A program made the translations under genes and the position numbers. A model generated the notes under the pieces. The model searched no databases and was not told where the DNA came from. It saw only the letters and a list, made by a program, of their open reading frames with translations. From Clostridiales bacterium (GTDB lineage: Bacteria; Bacillota; Clostridia; Lachnospirales; Lachnospiraceae), in assembly GCA_019420405.1 (NCBI GenBank), contig JAHZHF010000030.1, positions 1-16,136 on the forward strand: a DNA stretch of 16,136 nt. The letters run 5' to 3'. Each line of letters opens with the position of its first letter. Position 1 is the first letter of the stretch. Shown here one piece after another: positions 1-6,359 of this stretch.

Positions 1-49
1 GCGGTGTGCAGGGATTGTTTGAGCGTAAGCGAGTTGCCCTGCGCGCCGC
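1..49. repeat. Large hairpin at window edge
   Basis: Bases 1-13 pair with 37-49 to give a 13-bp stem with two G-U wobbles and a 23-nt loop containing GAGCGTAAGCGAG. The plus strand after it reads TTTGCTATT, a poor T-run, so it could be a weak terminator of a gene lying before the window or a palindromic repeat. Plus-strand frame 3 is open from base 3 to a stop at 78-80 and frame 1 to a stop at 58-60. An upstream coding sequence could therefore end here, but nothing in either short peptide is recognisable. The rest of the gene-free stretch to base 210 holds only the repeat at 128-206. Confidence 0.4.
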
Positions 50-127
50 TTTGCTATTAAACAACTCTTCGGATTCTTAGATTCTTCCCAGATTCCGGAA
101 CGGAATATCGAACGGCTGTCTCCCTTT

Positions 128-206
128 CACAGAATACGATTTTCCAAACATCCCGCCCTGCTTCCGGACATTTCTGAAGAAAAGTGTTAGTGAACTTTAT
201 AACTGA
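128..206 (+). repeat. Dispersed repeat, copy A
   Basis: This stretch aligns base for base, with a few small gaps, to 2961-3033. Shared blocks in the same order are CAGAATACG, ATCCC, then TG-TT-CGGAC, ATTT, and finally a 21-nt block starting GTTAGTGAACTTTATA and ending CTGA (186-206 here). The last block differs at only one position between the copies. The copy overlaps the gap after the minus-strand Cof phosphatase gene but stops short of its stop codon. I do not recognise the element. It could be a degenerate mobile element remnant or a regulatory or structural repeat. Confidence 0.55.
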
Positions 207-210
207 TCCA

Positions 211-978
211 TCACAGAAAACGCTCCAATGCTTTCGCAATCCCTCCATGATCTACATCCTCGGTAACATAGTCGGCGTACTGTTTTACGTGATCCTGGGC
301 GTTTCCCATTGCCACGCCAATACCTGCATAGTTCAGCATATCGAGATCATTTTCTGCATCGCCAAATGCAATCGTTTCTTCCCGGGCAATATTTAAATGG
401 TCGCAGAAATATTTTATGCCTGCGACTTTGCCTCCGCCAGTGGGAATGATATCTGCGCCTCCGGGACTCCATCTGGTGAATTTGCACCCTTCCGGAAGAA
501 GGGGCAGGAAAGATGATTCTTCCCAAGGCGGCAGATAAACGGTCGCCTGATAAAGCGGCGAGCCTGTGTATTCGCCGATATCCGGTACGGGGGAGGAGAT
601 ATCAGCCTGGGCCTTGCGGACTTTATCCGTGATGAAGTTAATATAGATCTTTTTTTCTTCTACCATTACGAGGGGGATCAATCTCTCGTTGAATATCTCT
701 CCCAGTTTCTCGGATGCATCCGTGGACAGGGGAGAGCGGAATACCGGATTCCGGTCTGTATCCAGGCAGAGCTGTCCGTTCAGCATAATATAGCCGTCAA
801 ACCGGATGTCATTTACAGGAAGATGGGACAATTCCAGGATATGACGGCCCGTTGACATGAAAATTTTGATTCCTGTTTTCCGGAGGTGCTCTAATGCCAA
901 TTTCGTATCAGGCGGGATCTGTCTGGTAGTATGGGAAAGCAATGTCCCGTCCACATCAAAAAAAGCGGCTTTTATCAT
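211..978 (-). CDS. Cof-type HAD-superfamily phosphatase
   Basis: The 255-residue protein has the full set of haloacid dehalogenase motifs. Motif I is DVDGTL with nucleophile D8 and acid/base D10. Motif II is STGR near 42-45, motif III is K184, and motif IV is GDAEND (206-211) with metal-binding D207 and D211. The large insert between motifs II and III is the cap typical of the Cof/type IIB subfamily, whose members dephosphorylate small phosphorylated metabolites such as sugar phosphates and cofactors in the cytoplasm. The true substrate cannot be read from the sequence. Length is normal for the family. The start at 978 is supported by AAGGAG on the minus strand (complement of 988-993), 9 nt upstream. 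It follows the metallo-hydrolase gene by 16 nt, so the two are probably co-transcribed. I see no clear terminator after its stop. Confidence 0.9.
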   Translation of the reverse strand: MIKAAFFDVDGTLLSHTTRQIPPDTKLALEHLRKTGIKIFMSTGRHILELSHLPVNDIRFDGYIMLNGQLCLDTDRNPVFRSPLSTDASEKLGEIFNERLIPLVMVEEKKIYINFITDKVRKAQADISSPVPDIGEYTGSPLYQATVYLPPWEESSFLPLLPEGCKFTRWSPGGADIIPTGGGKVAGIKYFCDHLNIAREETIAFGDAENDLDMLNYAGIGVAMGNAQDHVKQYADYVTEDVDHGGIAKALERFL

Positions 979-994
979 CGCAGTAAACTCCTTT

Positions 995-1795
995 TTATAT
1001 TTCTAAGACTTCCAGATCATCGGGGATCCAGAGCCTGCCGTGAAAATATTGGCTGCCCTCCGCCAGGTACAGCTCCCGGCGGTTCCCTATGTTTTGATCT
1101 TCGGTGTGATAGAGCAGCAGATTTTCAATTTCCAGATCTTCCGCCAGCATACACGCGTCCTTTACCGTAGAGTGATGTTTCTCATAGGGATGGAAGAGAT
1201 CAGACTGGGAGTGCAGGCAGAATGCTTCGTGCAGCAGCCAGTTACTTTTGTATGCATATTCCTTTGCACATTCATTGCAGGGCTCATCTCCGCAGCAGGT
1301 CAGCCTGCGTCCGTCGGCCAGAGTCATGGAGAAGCCGAACTGCTTTGCCTTGGTGGAATGGATATCAAAAAAGGTGACATCGTTCCCGATAATCCTGTGG
1401 GTTTCTCCGTCAGTGACCGGGATCAGGTGAAGCCGTTCTCCGAGAAACCGCGTCTCTTTGGGGCGGAGCAGTCTGGGGATCAGATCCTGTATGATTGAGA
1501 TCACCTCATCGTGCGAATAGAGAAAGGTCTCCCCGGGATACTCGTCTTTGCTCATGGACTGGCAGATCATACGGATCAGCCAGATGATTCCCAGCAGATG
1601 ATCCGTATGCTTATGTGTAACGAAGATTTCGTGGATAGTTTTCCAGTCGATTCCTGCATGTTTGATCTGATGCATGAGATAATTGCCGCCGCCTCCATCG
1701 ACGAGAAAACGGCGGGAATTTTCCTCCAGGATAAAACAGGTATTGTAACATTCGGTTGCGGCAGCATTGCCGGTTCCAAGCATTGTAATCTTCAT
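995..1795 (-). CDS. Metallo-beta-lactamase-fold hydrolase (RNase Z-like)
   Basis: The protein has 266 residues from the chosen start. It opens with MKITMLGTGN, a typical first strand of the RNase Z/phosphodiesterase branch of the MBL fold. The metal signature HKHTDH gives H61, H63, D65 and H66. Further candidate ligands are D170 in CCGDEP, H189 in LLHEAF and H230 in LLYHTED. The middle segment DIHSTKAKQFGF also recalls the tRNase Z/ElaC group, but the protein is short and lacks a recognisable flexible arm, so the substrate is uncertain. The reading frame stays open 50 codons upstream, but that extension looks non-coding. The start at 1795 has a good AAGGAG site 6-8 nt away on the minus strand. 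It is the first gene of a two-gene minus-strand unit with the Cof phosphatase and is transcribed divergently from the HAD gene at 1931. Confidence 0.87.
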   Translation of the reverse strand: MKITMLGTGNAAATECYNTCFILEENSRRFLVDGGGGNYLMHQIKHAGIDWKTIHEIFVTHKHTDHLLGIIWLIRMICQSMSKDEYPGETFLYSHDEVISIIQDLIPRLLRPKETRFLGERLHLIPVTDGETHRIIGNDVTFFDIHSTKAKQFGFSMTLADGRRLTCCGDEPCNECAKEYAYKSNWLLHEAFCLHSQSDLFHPYEKHHSTVKDACMLAEDLEIENLLLYHTEDQNIGNRRELYLAEGSQYFHGRLWIPDDLEVLEI

Positions 1796-1826
1796 AGACG
1801 TCTCCTTTGCGGTGTGAACTGATGCA

Positions 1827-1832
1827 ATTATA
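1827..1832 (-). promoter_or_regulatory. Extended -10 promoter for the MBL-Cof unit
   Basis: On the minus strand the sequence TGATATAAT contains a perfect TATAAT (complement of 1827-1832) preceded by TG in the extended -10 position. No good -35 is visible. It lies about 32 nt upstream of the MBL gene start. Confidence 0.6.
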
Positions 1833-1891
1833 TCATTGATATCCGAATAAGTCATCCGGAAGAAAAGAGTCTGTCTTTCCGGGAGGGATTT

Positions 1892-1900
1892 TGATATAAT
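1892..1900 (+). promoter_or_regulatory. Extended -10 promoter for the HAD gene
   Basis: TGATATAAT has a perfect -10 (1895-1900) with the TG of an extended -10. The -35 region is weak. The predicted start of transcription is about 25 nt before the ATG at 1931. The near-identical TGATATAAT in the divergent promoter 60 bp away suggests the two units have similar promoter strength. Confidence 0.6.
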
Positions 1901-1930
1901 GGTGTGCAGAAATCGGGAAGGAGAAGAATA

Positions 1931-2656
1931 ATGAGTATCAGACATATTTTATTTGACCTTGACGGAACGCTGCTTCCGATGGTACAGGATGACTTTGTGA
2001 AATTTTATATGCCACTTCTGGCAAAAACATATATTGCGCAGGGCGTGAAAGTAGACCCGCAAAAGTTCATCAAGGCGGTCTGGGCCGGCTATGAGGCGAT
2101 GGTAAAAAATGACGGGAGCCGTACAAACAGAGAAGCATTCTGGAGTTTCTTCGACGGGCAGTTCCCTGTTTCTCTGGAAGAATCCGAAAGGATTGCCCTG
2201 TCCTTTTATAATAGGGACTTCAATCAGGCGGCCGCTGCGACCAGACCGACGCCGCTGGCAGATCAGGTTGTAAAAGCGGCGAAGAAAAAGGGGCTGGAGG
2301 TTTATCTGGCGACAAATCCGGTATTTCCCCGCTGTGCCACAATGAACAGGATAAAATGGGCCGGACTGGATGCGGAGGATTTCAGGGTGATCACGACGTA
2401 TGAGGACTGCAGATTCTGCAAGCCGAATCCGGAGTACTTCCGGGTGATCCTGGAGGAGGCCGGATTAAATCCGGAGGAGTGCCTGATGGTGGGAAATGAC
2501 GTGGAAGAGGATCTGGCGATCCGAAAGCTGGGGGTGAAGACTTATCTGGTGACGGATACGATGGAGAATAAAAAGGAACTTCCAACGAGACAGAGTATAT
2601 GGGGACGATGGAGGAGCTGCCGGAGTTTGTACAAAATCTGTAGGTGCGCGGATTAA
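1931..2656 (+). CDS. HAD-superfamily hydrolase, frameshifted C-terminal tail
   Basis: This is a cytoplasmic HAD hydrolase of about 240 residues. Motif I is FDLDGTL with D9 and D11, motif II is ATN (T128), motif III is K164 in RFCKPNPEYF, and motif IV is GNDVEEDL with D190 and D194. The helical cap between residues ~15 and 110 fits the C1-cap phosphatases. The substrate is unknown. The start at 1931 follows GGAAGGAG. The current frame runs to 2656, but the expected tail (EYMGTMEELPEFVQNL) is encoded in the -1 frame, ending at TAG 2641-2643. The frame changes at or just after the A5 run at 2570-2574. One extra A there would restore a 237-residue protein. All catalytic motifs lie before the shift, so the product may still be active. 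Confidence 0.85.
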   Translation: MSIRHILFDLDGTLLPMVQDDFVKFYMPLLAKTYIAQGVKVDPQKFIKAVWAGYEAMVKNDGSRTNREAFWSFFDGQFPVSLEESERIALSFYNRDFNQAAAATRPTPLADQVVKAAKKKGLEVYLATNPVFPRCATMNRIKWAGLDAEDFRVITTYEDCRFCKPNPEYFRVILEEAGLNPEECLMVGNDVEEDLAIRKLGVKTYLVTDTMENKKELPTRQSIWGRWRSCRSLYKICRCAD

Positions 2657-2915
2657 TAACCATATCAACTGGCATTGTGACGGGTGTGATAGGTATTTCA
2701 GCGACGATACAGGCTGGCATTCGGATGAGGAGAGCCGCTTCCTGGGCTGTTCAACCGGGAAATGGTATTGCCTAAATGGGCTGAAACGTGGCAAATGGCG
2801 CGGCATGAGGGCTATCGACATCGAAAATCCGTCCGGCCGCGCCTTACTTCTGGAAGCTATATATTCATTAGCTTCCGGCTTGGAAAGTCCAGAAAACAGC
2901 CCCATTTCGAGAAAA

Positions 2916-2968
2916 ATTCTGCGGGGATGGAGGAAGGCGCCCCTCGCCATCCTCCATCCCCGCAGAAT
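2916..2968 (-). terminator. Very stable hairpin, terminator-like on the minus strand
   Basis: Bases 2916-2939 pair with 2945-2968 across a 5-nt loop. This gives 24 bp with a single A-A mismatch. Read on the minus strand, the stem runs directly into TTTTTC, as in an intrinsic terminator. On the plus strand no T-run follows. There is no gene on the minus strand for it to terminate, so it may block antisense transcription leaving the fab region or belong to the repeat that starts inside its right arm. Confidence 0.6.
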
Positions 2969-3033
2969 ACGTCTCTGTAAAATCCCTGTTTTCGGACGAT
3001 TTACGCCAGGGAGTTAGTGAACTTTATAGCTGA
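2961..3033 (+). repeat. Dispersed repeat, copy B
   Basis: This is homologous to 128-206 in the same orientation. It starts within the right arm of the 24-bp hairpin at CAGAATACG and ends with the 21-nt block starting GTTAGTGAACTTTATA (3013-3033). Its right end lies 40 bp before the -35 box of the fabH promoter, so that block could act as an upstream regulatory site. Confidence 0.55.
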
Positions 3034-3073
3034 AACTGTCGAAAAATGTTACAGAATTATTACAACAAACGTA

Positions 3074-3101
3074 TTGACAAATGGTTCCAGTGTGATATAC
3101 T
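3074..3101 (+). promoter_or_regulatory. FASII operon promoter
   Basis: The -35 is a perfect TTGACA at 3074-3079. The -10 is TATACT at 3096-3101, preceded by TG at 3093-3094 (extended -10), with a 16-nt spacer. Transcription should begin near 3107, giving a leader of about 95 nt before fabH. This is the strongest promoter sequence in the window. Confidence 0.8.
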
Positions 3102-3117
3102 TTGAAAGTCAAAATAT
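3097..3117. promoter_or_regulatory. FabT/MarR-like operator
   Basis: The perfect palindrome TTTGA-AAG-TCAAA occupies 3101-3113, and the symmetry extends outward to ATA/TAT with one mismatch on each side. It begins on the last base of the -10 box and covers the expected transcription start, a position where a bound repressor would block initiation. The half-site and 3-nt spacing resemble, from memory, the site of FabT, the MarR-family repressor of FASII genes in streptococci and other lactic acid bacteria. The MarR gene at 13877 is the obvious candidate regulator. A further possible half-site, ATCAAAATAAA, lies about 10 nt downstream. Confidence 0.6.
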
Positions 3118-3142
3118 TTAAGAATCAAAATAAATGCAGCGG

Positions 3143-3166
3143 ATCAGTCGGACGGACTGATTTTTT
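3143..3166 (+). terminator. Terminator-like hairpin in the fabH leader
   Basis: ATCAGTC (3143-3149) pairs with GACTGAT (3155-3161) over a GGACG loop and is followed at once by a T-run to 3166. It lies between the FASII promoter and fabH, about 36 nt into the predicted transcript. It would have to be read through for the operon to be expressed, so it may be an attenuator or give a short leader RNA of about 60 nt. I found no obvious competing antiterminator stem. Confidence 0.6.
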
Positions 3167-3200
3167 AAAGCAAATAATCTGACATATCTGGAGAAGAAGA

Positions 3201-4163
3201 ATGGTTGGTAAAATATGCGGAACCGGCTCTTATGTGCCGCCCCATGTGATGAGCAACGATGATCTGGCGAAGATCGTTGACACAAACGATGAGTGGATAC
3301 GGGAGAGAACCGGGATTGGAAGAAGGCACATAATTAAAGGTGAGACGACGTCCTATATGGCCGGACAGGCGGCGCTTAAAGCGGTGGAGAACAGTGGGAT
3401 TGACCCGGAGGAGATCGAACTGATTCTGCTGGCGACCTCTTCCTCGGAGACGATATTCCCATGTGCGGCGTGTGAGGTGCAGAAAACGATCGGCGCGGTA
3501 CATGCGGCCGGGTATGACCTGAACGCAGCGTGCACGGGATTTGTTCTGGCGTTTAACACGGCGCAGGCGTATATAAGCGCCGGCCTGTATAAAACAGTGC
3601 TCGTGATCGGCGCAGACAGCATGAGCAATCTGGTGGACTGGACGGACAGGAGCACGTGCATTCTCTTCGGTGACGGAGCGGGCGCAGCGGTTCTCAGGGC
3701 TGAAGAAGGAGCTCCGGTGTTTATGGCGGCTCACTCTGACGGAGTGAAGGGGGAGGCGCTGACCGGACTGAGCAGGCATCGCAAAGACAGGAACGAGAGT
3801 GGGGAGGACAGAGAATCCTATATCCACATGGACGGACAGGCGGTCTTTAAATTCGCGGTTCGGAAAGTTCCGGAGATTATAGAGGAAGTACTTGAACAGG
3901 CGGATGTGAAGCTGGAGGAGATCGAACATTTTGTTCTCCACCAGGCCAACCGGAGGATCATTGAAGCGGTGGCCAAACGGCTGAAAACAGATATTGAGAA
4001 ATTCCCGATGAACCTGGAAGAGTATGCGAATACATCGGCGGCGACCGTGCCGATCCTTCTGGACGAGATGAACCGGGCGGGAAGCCTGAAAAAGGGTGAG
4101 AAAGTCATGCTCTCAGGGTTCGGCGCGGGCCTTACGTGGGCGGCGTGCCTGTTTGAGTGGTAG
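3201..4163 (+). CDS. fabH: Beta-ketoacyl-ACP synthase III
   Basis: FabH starts fatty acid synthesis by condensing an acyl-CoA primer with malonyl-ACP, and its primer choice sets straight or branched chains. The 320-residue length is typical. The catalytic triad is visible as C111 in LNAACTGF, H247 in LHQANRRI and N277 in YANTSAATVP. The Gly-rich C-terminal GFGAGLTWA is also conserved. The start at 3201 has GGAG 7 nt upstream. It is the first gene of the operon, and its leader carries the operator and terminator-like hairpin. The acpP gene follows after 67 nt. Nothing is missing. Confidence 0.97.
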   Translation: MVGKICGTGSYVPPHVMSNDDLAKIVDTNDEWIRERTGIGRRHIIKGETTSYMAGQAALKAVENSGIDPEEIELILLATSSSETIFPCAACEVQKTIGAVHAAGYDLNAACTGFVLAFNTAQAYISAGLYKTVLVIGADSMSNLVDWTDRSTCILFGDGAGAAVLRAEEGAPVFMAAHSDGVKGEALTGLSRHRKDRNESGEDRESYIHMDGQAVFKFAVRKVPEIIEEVLEQADVKLEEIEHFVLHQANRRIIEAVAKRLKTDIEKFPMNLEEYANTSAATVPILLDEMNRAGSLKKGEKVMLSGFGAGLTWAACLFEW

Positions 4164-4171
4164 ATAGAAGG

Positions 4172-4205
4172 GTAATTCCCGGCAGAGCCGGATTACAAAT
4201 ATAAT
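4172..4205 (+). promoter_or_regulatory. Intergenic hairpin and possible -10 before acpP
   Basis: GTAAT (4172-4176) and CCGGC (4179-4183) pair with GCCGG (4187-4191) and ATTAC (4192-4196) over an AGA loop, with a TC bulge. The TATAAT at 4200-4205 just after it could be an internal -10, but no -35 or TG extension supports it. The hairpin could instead protect or process the acpP end of the message, since carrier protein is needed in excess of the enzymes. Function is uncertain. Confidence 0.3.
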
Positions 4206-4230
4206 TTTATTTCAGAAAGGATAAGAAACC

Positions 4231-4455
4231 ATGTTAGAAAAGATCAAAGAAATCGTAGCAGAATCATTAAATGCAGATGTAGAAAGCCTGACAGAGGAGA
4301 CATCTTTCAAGGATGATCTCGGCGCAGATTCCCTGGACCTGTTTGAGATGGTAATGGCATTCGAGGAGGAGTTCGAAGTTGAGATCCCGTCCGAGGATCT
4401 GGAGCAGATCGCGACAATCGGCGATGTTGTAAAATATCTGGAAGCTCATAAATAA
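4231..4455 (+). CDS. acpP: Acyl carrier protein
   Basis: This 74-residue acidic protein has the conserved GADSLD motif. S34 is the site that receives 4'-phosphopantetheine and carries the growing acyl chain as a thioester. Four-helix ACP features are clear, including FKDDLGADSLDLFEMVM and the later EIPSEDLEQIATIGDVV. It works with every other enzyme of the operon. The holo-ACP synthase that activates it is not in this window. GAAAGGAT lies upstream of the ATG. It sits between fabH and fabK, the order seen in streptococcal fab clusters. Confidence 0.97.
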   Translation: MLEKIKEIVAESLNADVESLTEETSFKDDLGADSLDLFEMVMAFEEEFEVEIPSEDLEQIATIGDVVKYLEAHK

Positions 4456-4507
4456 GACTGGAAATACAAAATTAAACGCTATTTTTAAGAAAGAAAGGTT
4501 GTAGAGT

Positions 4508-5446
4508 ATGAAGACAAAAGTAACCGAACTATTGGGAATTGAATATCCGATCATTCAGGGGGGAATGGCCTGGGTTGCTGAGTATCATCTTGCAGCCGCC
4601 GTATCCGAAGCCGGCGGCTTGGGGCTGATCGGCGCAGCGAGCGCGCCGGCTGACTGGGTGCGTGATCAGATCCGGGAGGCAAAGAAGCTCACGGACAAAC
4701 CATTTGGAGTAAACATCATGCTTATGAGTCCGTATGCGGACGATGTGGCAAAGGTGATTGTGGAGGAAGGCGTGAAGGTTGTTACAACAGGCGCCGGATC
4801 TCCGGAGAAATACATGAAGATGTGGAAGGAAGCCGGAGTAAAGGTGATTCCGGTTGTCGCATCCGTAGCTCTCGCAAAGCGCATGGAGAGATGCGGCGCG
4901 GACGCACTGGTTGCGGAAGGAACAGAGGCCGGCGGACACATCGGCGAGAATACAACCATGGTACTGGTACCTCAGGTTGTGGATGCGGTGAGCGTCCCGG
5001 TTATCGCAGCGGGCGGCATTGCCGACGGCAGAGGAATCGCGGCGGCGTTTATGCTTGGAGCCCAGGGCGTACAGATGGGAACTCATTTTGTGGTTACGAA
5101 TGAATCTCAGGTTCATGAAAATTATAAAGATATGATCATCAAGGCAAGAGATATTGATTCCAGAGTGACAGGACGTTCTACGGGACATCCGGTAAGAGCC
5201 TTAAGAAACCAGATGACAAAGGAATATCTCCAGAAAGAGCAGGAGGGCGCTTCCTTTGAAGAGCTGGAGCTTCTCACACTGGGCGGCTTAAGGAAAGCTG
5301 TCGTCGAGGGCGACGTAAAGACCGGAAGTGTGATGGCGGGCCAGATCGCAGGCATGGTGAAAGAGAAAATGTCATGTCACGACCTGATTCAGAAGCTGGT
5401 GAAAGAAACGGACGAACTGATCGGAGGAAAAGGTTTCTATGAGTAA
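4508..5446 (+). CDS. fabK: Enoyl-ACP reductase II (FMN, NADH)
   Basis: FabK reduces trans-2-enoyl-ACP in the last step of each elongation cycle, using FMN in a TIM barrel. It is unrelated to the FabI reductase. The 312-residue protein starts with the family pattern EYPIIQGGMAW. It has the phosphate/FMN-binding glycines VIAAGGIADG and LGAQGVQMGT, and the AEGTEAGGHIG segment with H144, matching the conserved histidine of pneumococcal FabK. AAAGG is 9 nt upstream. Its last 8 bases overlap fabD (ATGAGTAA), implying translational coupling. The position between acpP and fabD supports FabK over a generic nitronate monooxygenase. No FabI is present in the window. Confidence 0.95.
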   Translation: MKTKVTELLGIEYPIIQGGMAWVAEYHLAAAVSEAGGLGLIGAASAPADWVRDQIREAKKLTDKPFGVNIMLMSPYADDVAKVIVEEGVKVVTTGAGSPEKYMKMWKEAGVKVIPVVASVALAKRMERCGADALVAEGTEAGGHIGENTTMVLVPQVVDAVSVPVIAAGGIADGRGIAAAFMLGAQGVQMGTHFVVTNESQVHENYKDMIIKARDIDSRVTGRSTGHPVRALRNQMTKEYLQKEQEGASFEELELLTLGGLRKAVVEGDVKTGSVMAGQIAGMVKEKMSCHDLIQKLVKETDELIGGKGFYE

Positions 5447-6359
5447 GATCGCATTTATCTTCCCGGGACAGGGCGCACAGAAAGCCGGGATGGGAAAAGA
5501 TTTTTATGAACAGAGTGAAACAGCGGCGAAAGTGATCGACAGAGCCACGGAACTGCTGGGAATAGATATGAAGGAACTGTGCTTCGAGGAGAATGACAGG
5601 CTGGATCAGACAGAATACACGCAGGCAGCGCTTGTGACAGTCTGCATGGCGATGGAGCACGTGTTGAGAGAAAGAGGGCTTAAGGCGGACGTGACCGCCG
5701 GGTTGAGCCTTGGAGAATACTGTGCCATTGCCTCAGCAGGCGGAATGAGCACGGAGGACGCAATTACAACTGTGAGAAAGCGCGGTATCCTGATGCAGAA
5801 CGCGGTGCCGGGCGGAAAGGGCTCCATGGCAGCCGTGCTCGGCATGACCGGGGAGGCCATCGAGAACGTGATCAGAGATATGGACGGCGTGAGTATCGCA
5901 AATTACAACTGTCCGGGCCAGATCGTGATCACCGGATGGAAAGAAAGTGTGGAGAAGGCCTCCGAGGCGTTAAAAGAAGCCGGGGCAAAGAGGGTGCTTC
6001 CGCTGAACGTAAGCGGACCGTTCCACTCCCCTATGCTGACAGAGGCCGGGGAGGAGCTTGGCAAGGTGCTGGAGAATATTGAGCTTTCAGAGCTTGAGAT
6101 CCCCTATGTGACAAATGTGACGGCGGAGTATGTGACGGATATCAGTGCGACAAAAGCACTTCTTGCAAAACAGGTCGCTTCGTCCGTGCGCTGGCAGCAG
6201 AGCGTGGAAAACATGATCGCTGACGGTGTGGATACGTTTGTGGAGATCGGGCCGGGCAAAACGCTGGCAGGTTTCATGCGCAAGATCAACAGGGACGTGA
6301 AGGTGTATAACGTAGGCGTCTGGGAAGACGTGGATAAGGTGGTAAGTGAATTATGTTAA
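5439..6359 (+). CDS. fabD: Malonyl-CoA:ACP transacylase
   Basis: FabD moves malonyl from CoA to AcpP to supply the extender unit. The 306-residue protein has the oxyanion glutamine region PGQGAQ (Q11), the nucleophile elbow GLSLGEY with S90, R115 for malonyl carboxylate binding, and H196 in GPFHSPML completing the dyad. The C-terminal VEIGPGKTL is typical. The start overlaps the fabK stop by 8 nt and is preceded by GGAGGAAAAGG. The stop overlaps the fabG start by 7 nt. Length and motifs are normal. Confidence 0.97.
   Translation: MSKIAFIFPGQGAQKAGMGKDFYEQSETAAKVIDRATELLGIDMKELCFEENDRLDQTEYTQAALVTVCMAMEHVLRERGLKADVTAGLSLGEYCAIASAGGMSTEDAITTVRKRGILMQNAVPGGKGSMAAVLGMTGEAIENVIRDMDGVSIANYNCPGQIVITGWKESVEKASEALKEAGAKRVLPLNVSGPFHSPMLTEAGEELGKVLENIELSELEIPYVTNVTAEYVTDISATKALLAKQVASSVRWQQSVENMIADGVDTFVEIGPGKTLAGFMRKINRDVKVYNVGVWEDVDKVVSELC

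Larger units (their letters stand above)
2657..3073. other. Palindrome-rich intergenic region without a convincing gene
   Basis: This stretch of about 415 bases separates the HAD gene from the FASII promoter. It contains hairpins at 2852-2876 (8-bp stem), 2916-2968 (24-bp stem) and 2983-3012 (6-bp stem TCCCTG/CAGGGA), and a dispersed-repeat copy at 2961-3033. Open frames on either strand here give Pro/Arg/Ser-rich or low-quality peptides without a domain I recognise. A 43-codon frame from GTG 2644 is hydrophobic at its start but has no well-placed ribosome binding site. Confidence 0.5.

Noticed and set aside
57..248. Minus-strand frame of 63 codons near the window start
   Set aside because: It runs through the repeat copy and overlaps the end of the Cof gene. 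It has no domain and no convincing ribosome binding site.
1745..1945. 50-codon N-terminal extension of the MBL-fold protein
   Set aside because: The extension crosses the divergent promoter region and the start of the HAD gene, while the internal start at 1795 has a clear AAGGAG site and the normal first beta strand.
2644..2775. Plus-strand 43-codon frame from GTG with a hydrophobic start, right after the ancestral HAD stop
   Set aside because: The nearest GGAG is 18 nt upstream and there is no family match. Hydrophobicity alone is not enough to call a gene.
2465..2950. Minus-strand frame of 161 codons over the HAD gene end and the intergenic region
   Set aside because: Pro/Ser/Arg-rich, half of it antisense to a real gene, and it includes hairpin sequence. 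It has no recognisable domain.
2762..2980. Plus-strand 72-codon frame in the intergenic region
   Set aside because: It reads through the 24-bp hairpin and has skewed composition. No ribosome binding site was found.
4529..5188. 219-codon minus-strand frame within fabK
   Set aside because: His/Cys/Arg-rich antisense shadow of a clear FabK gene.
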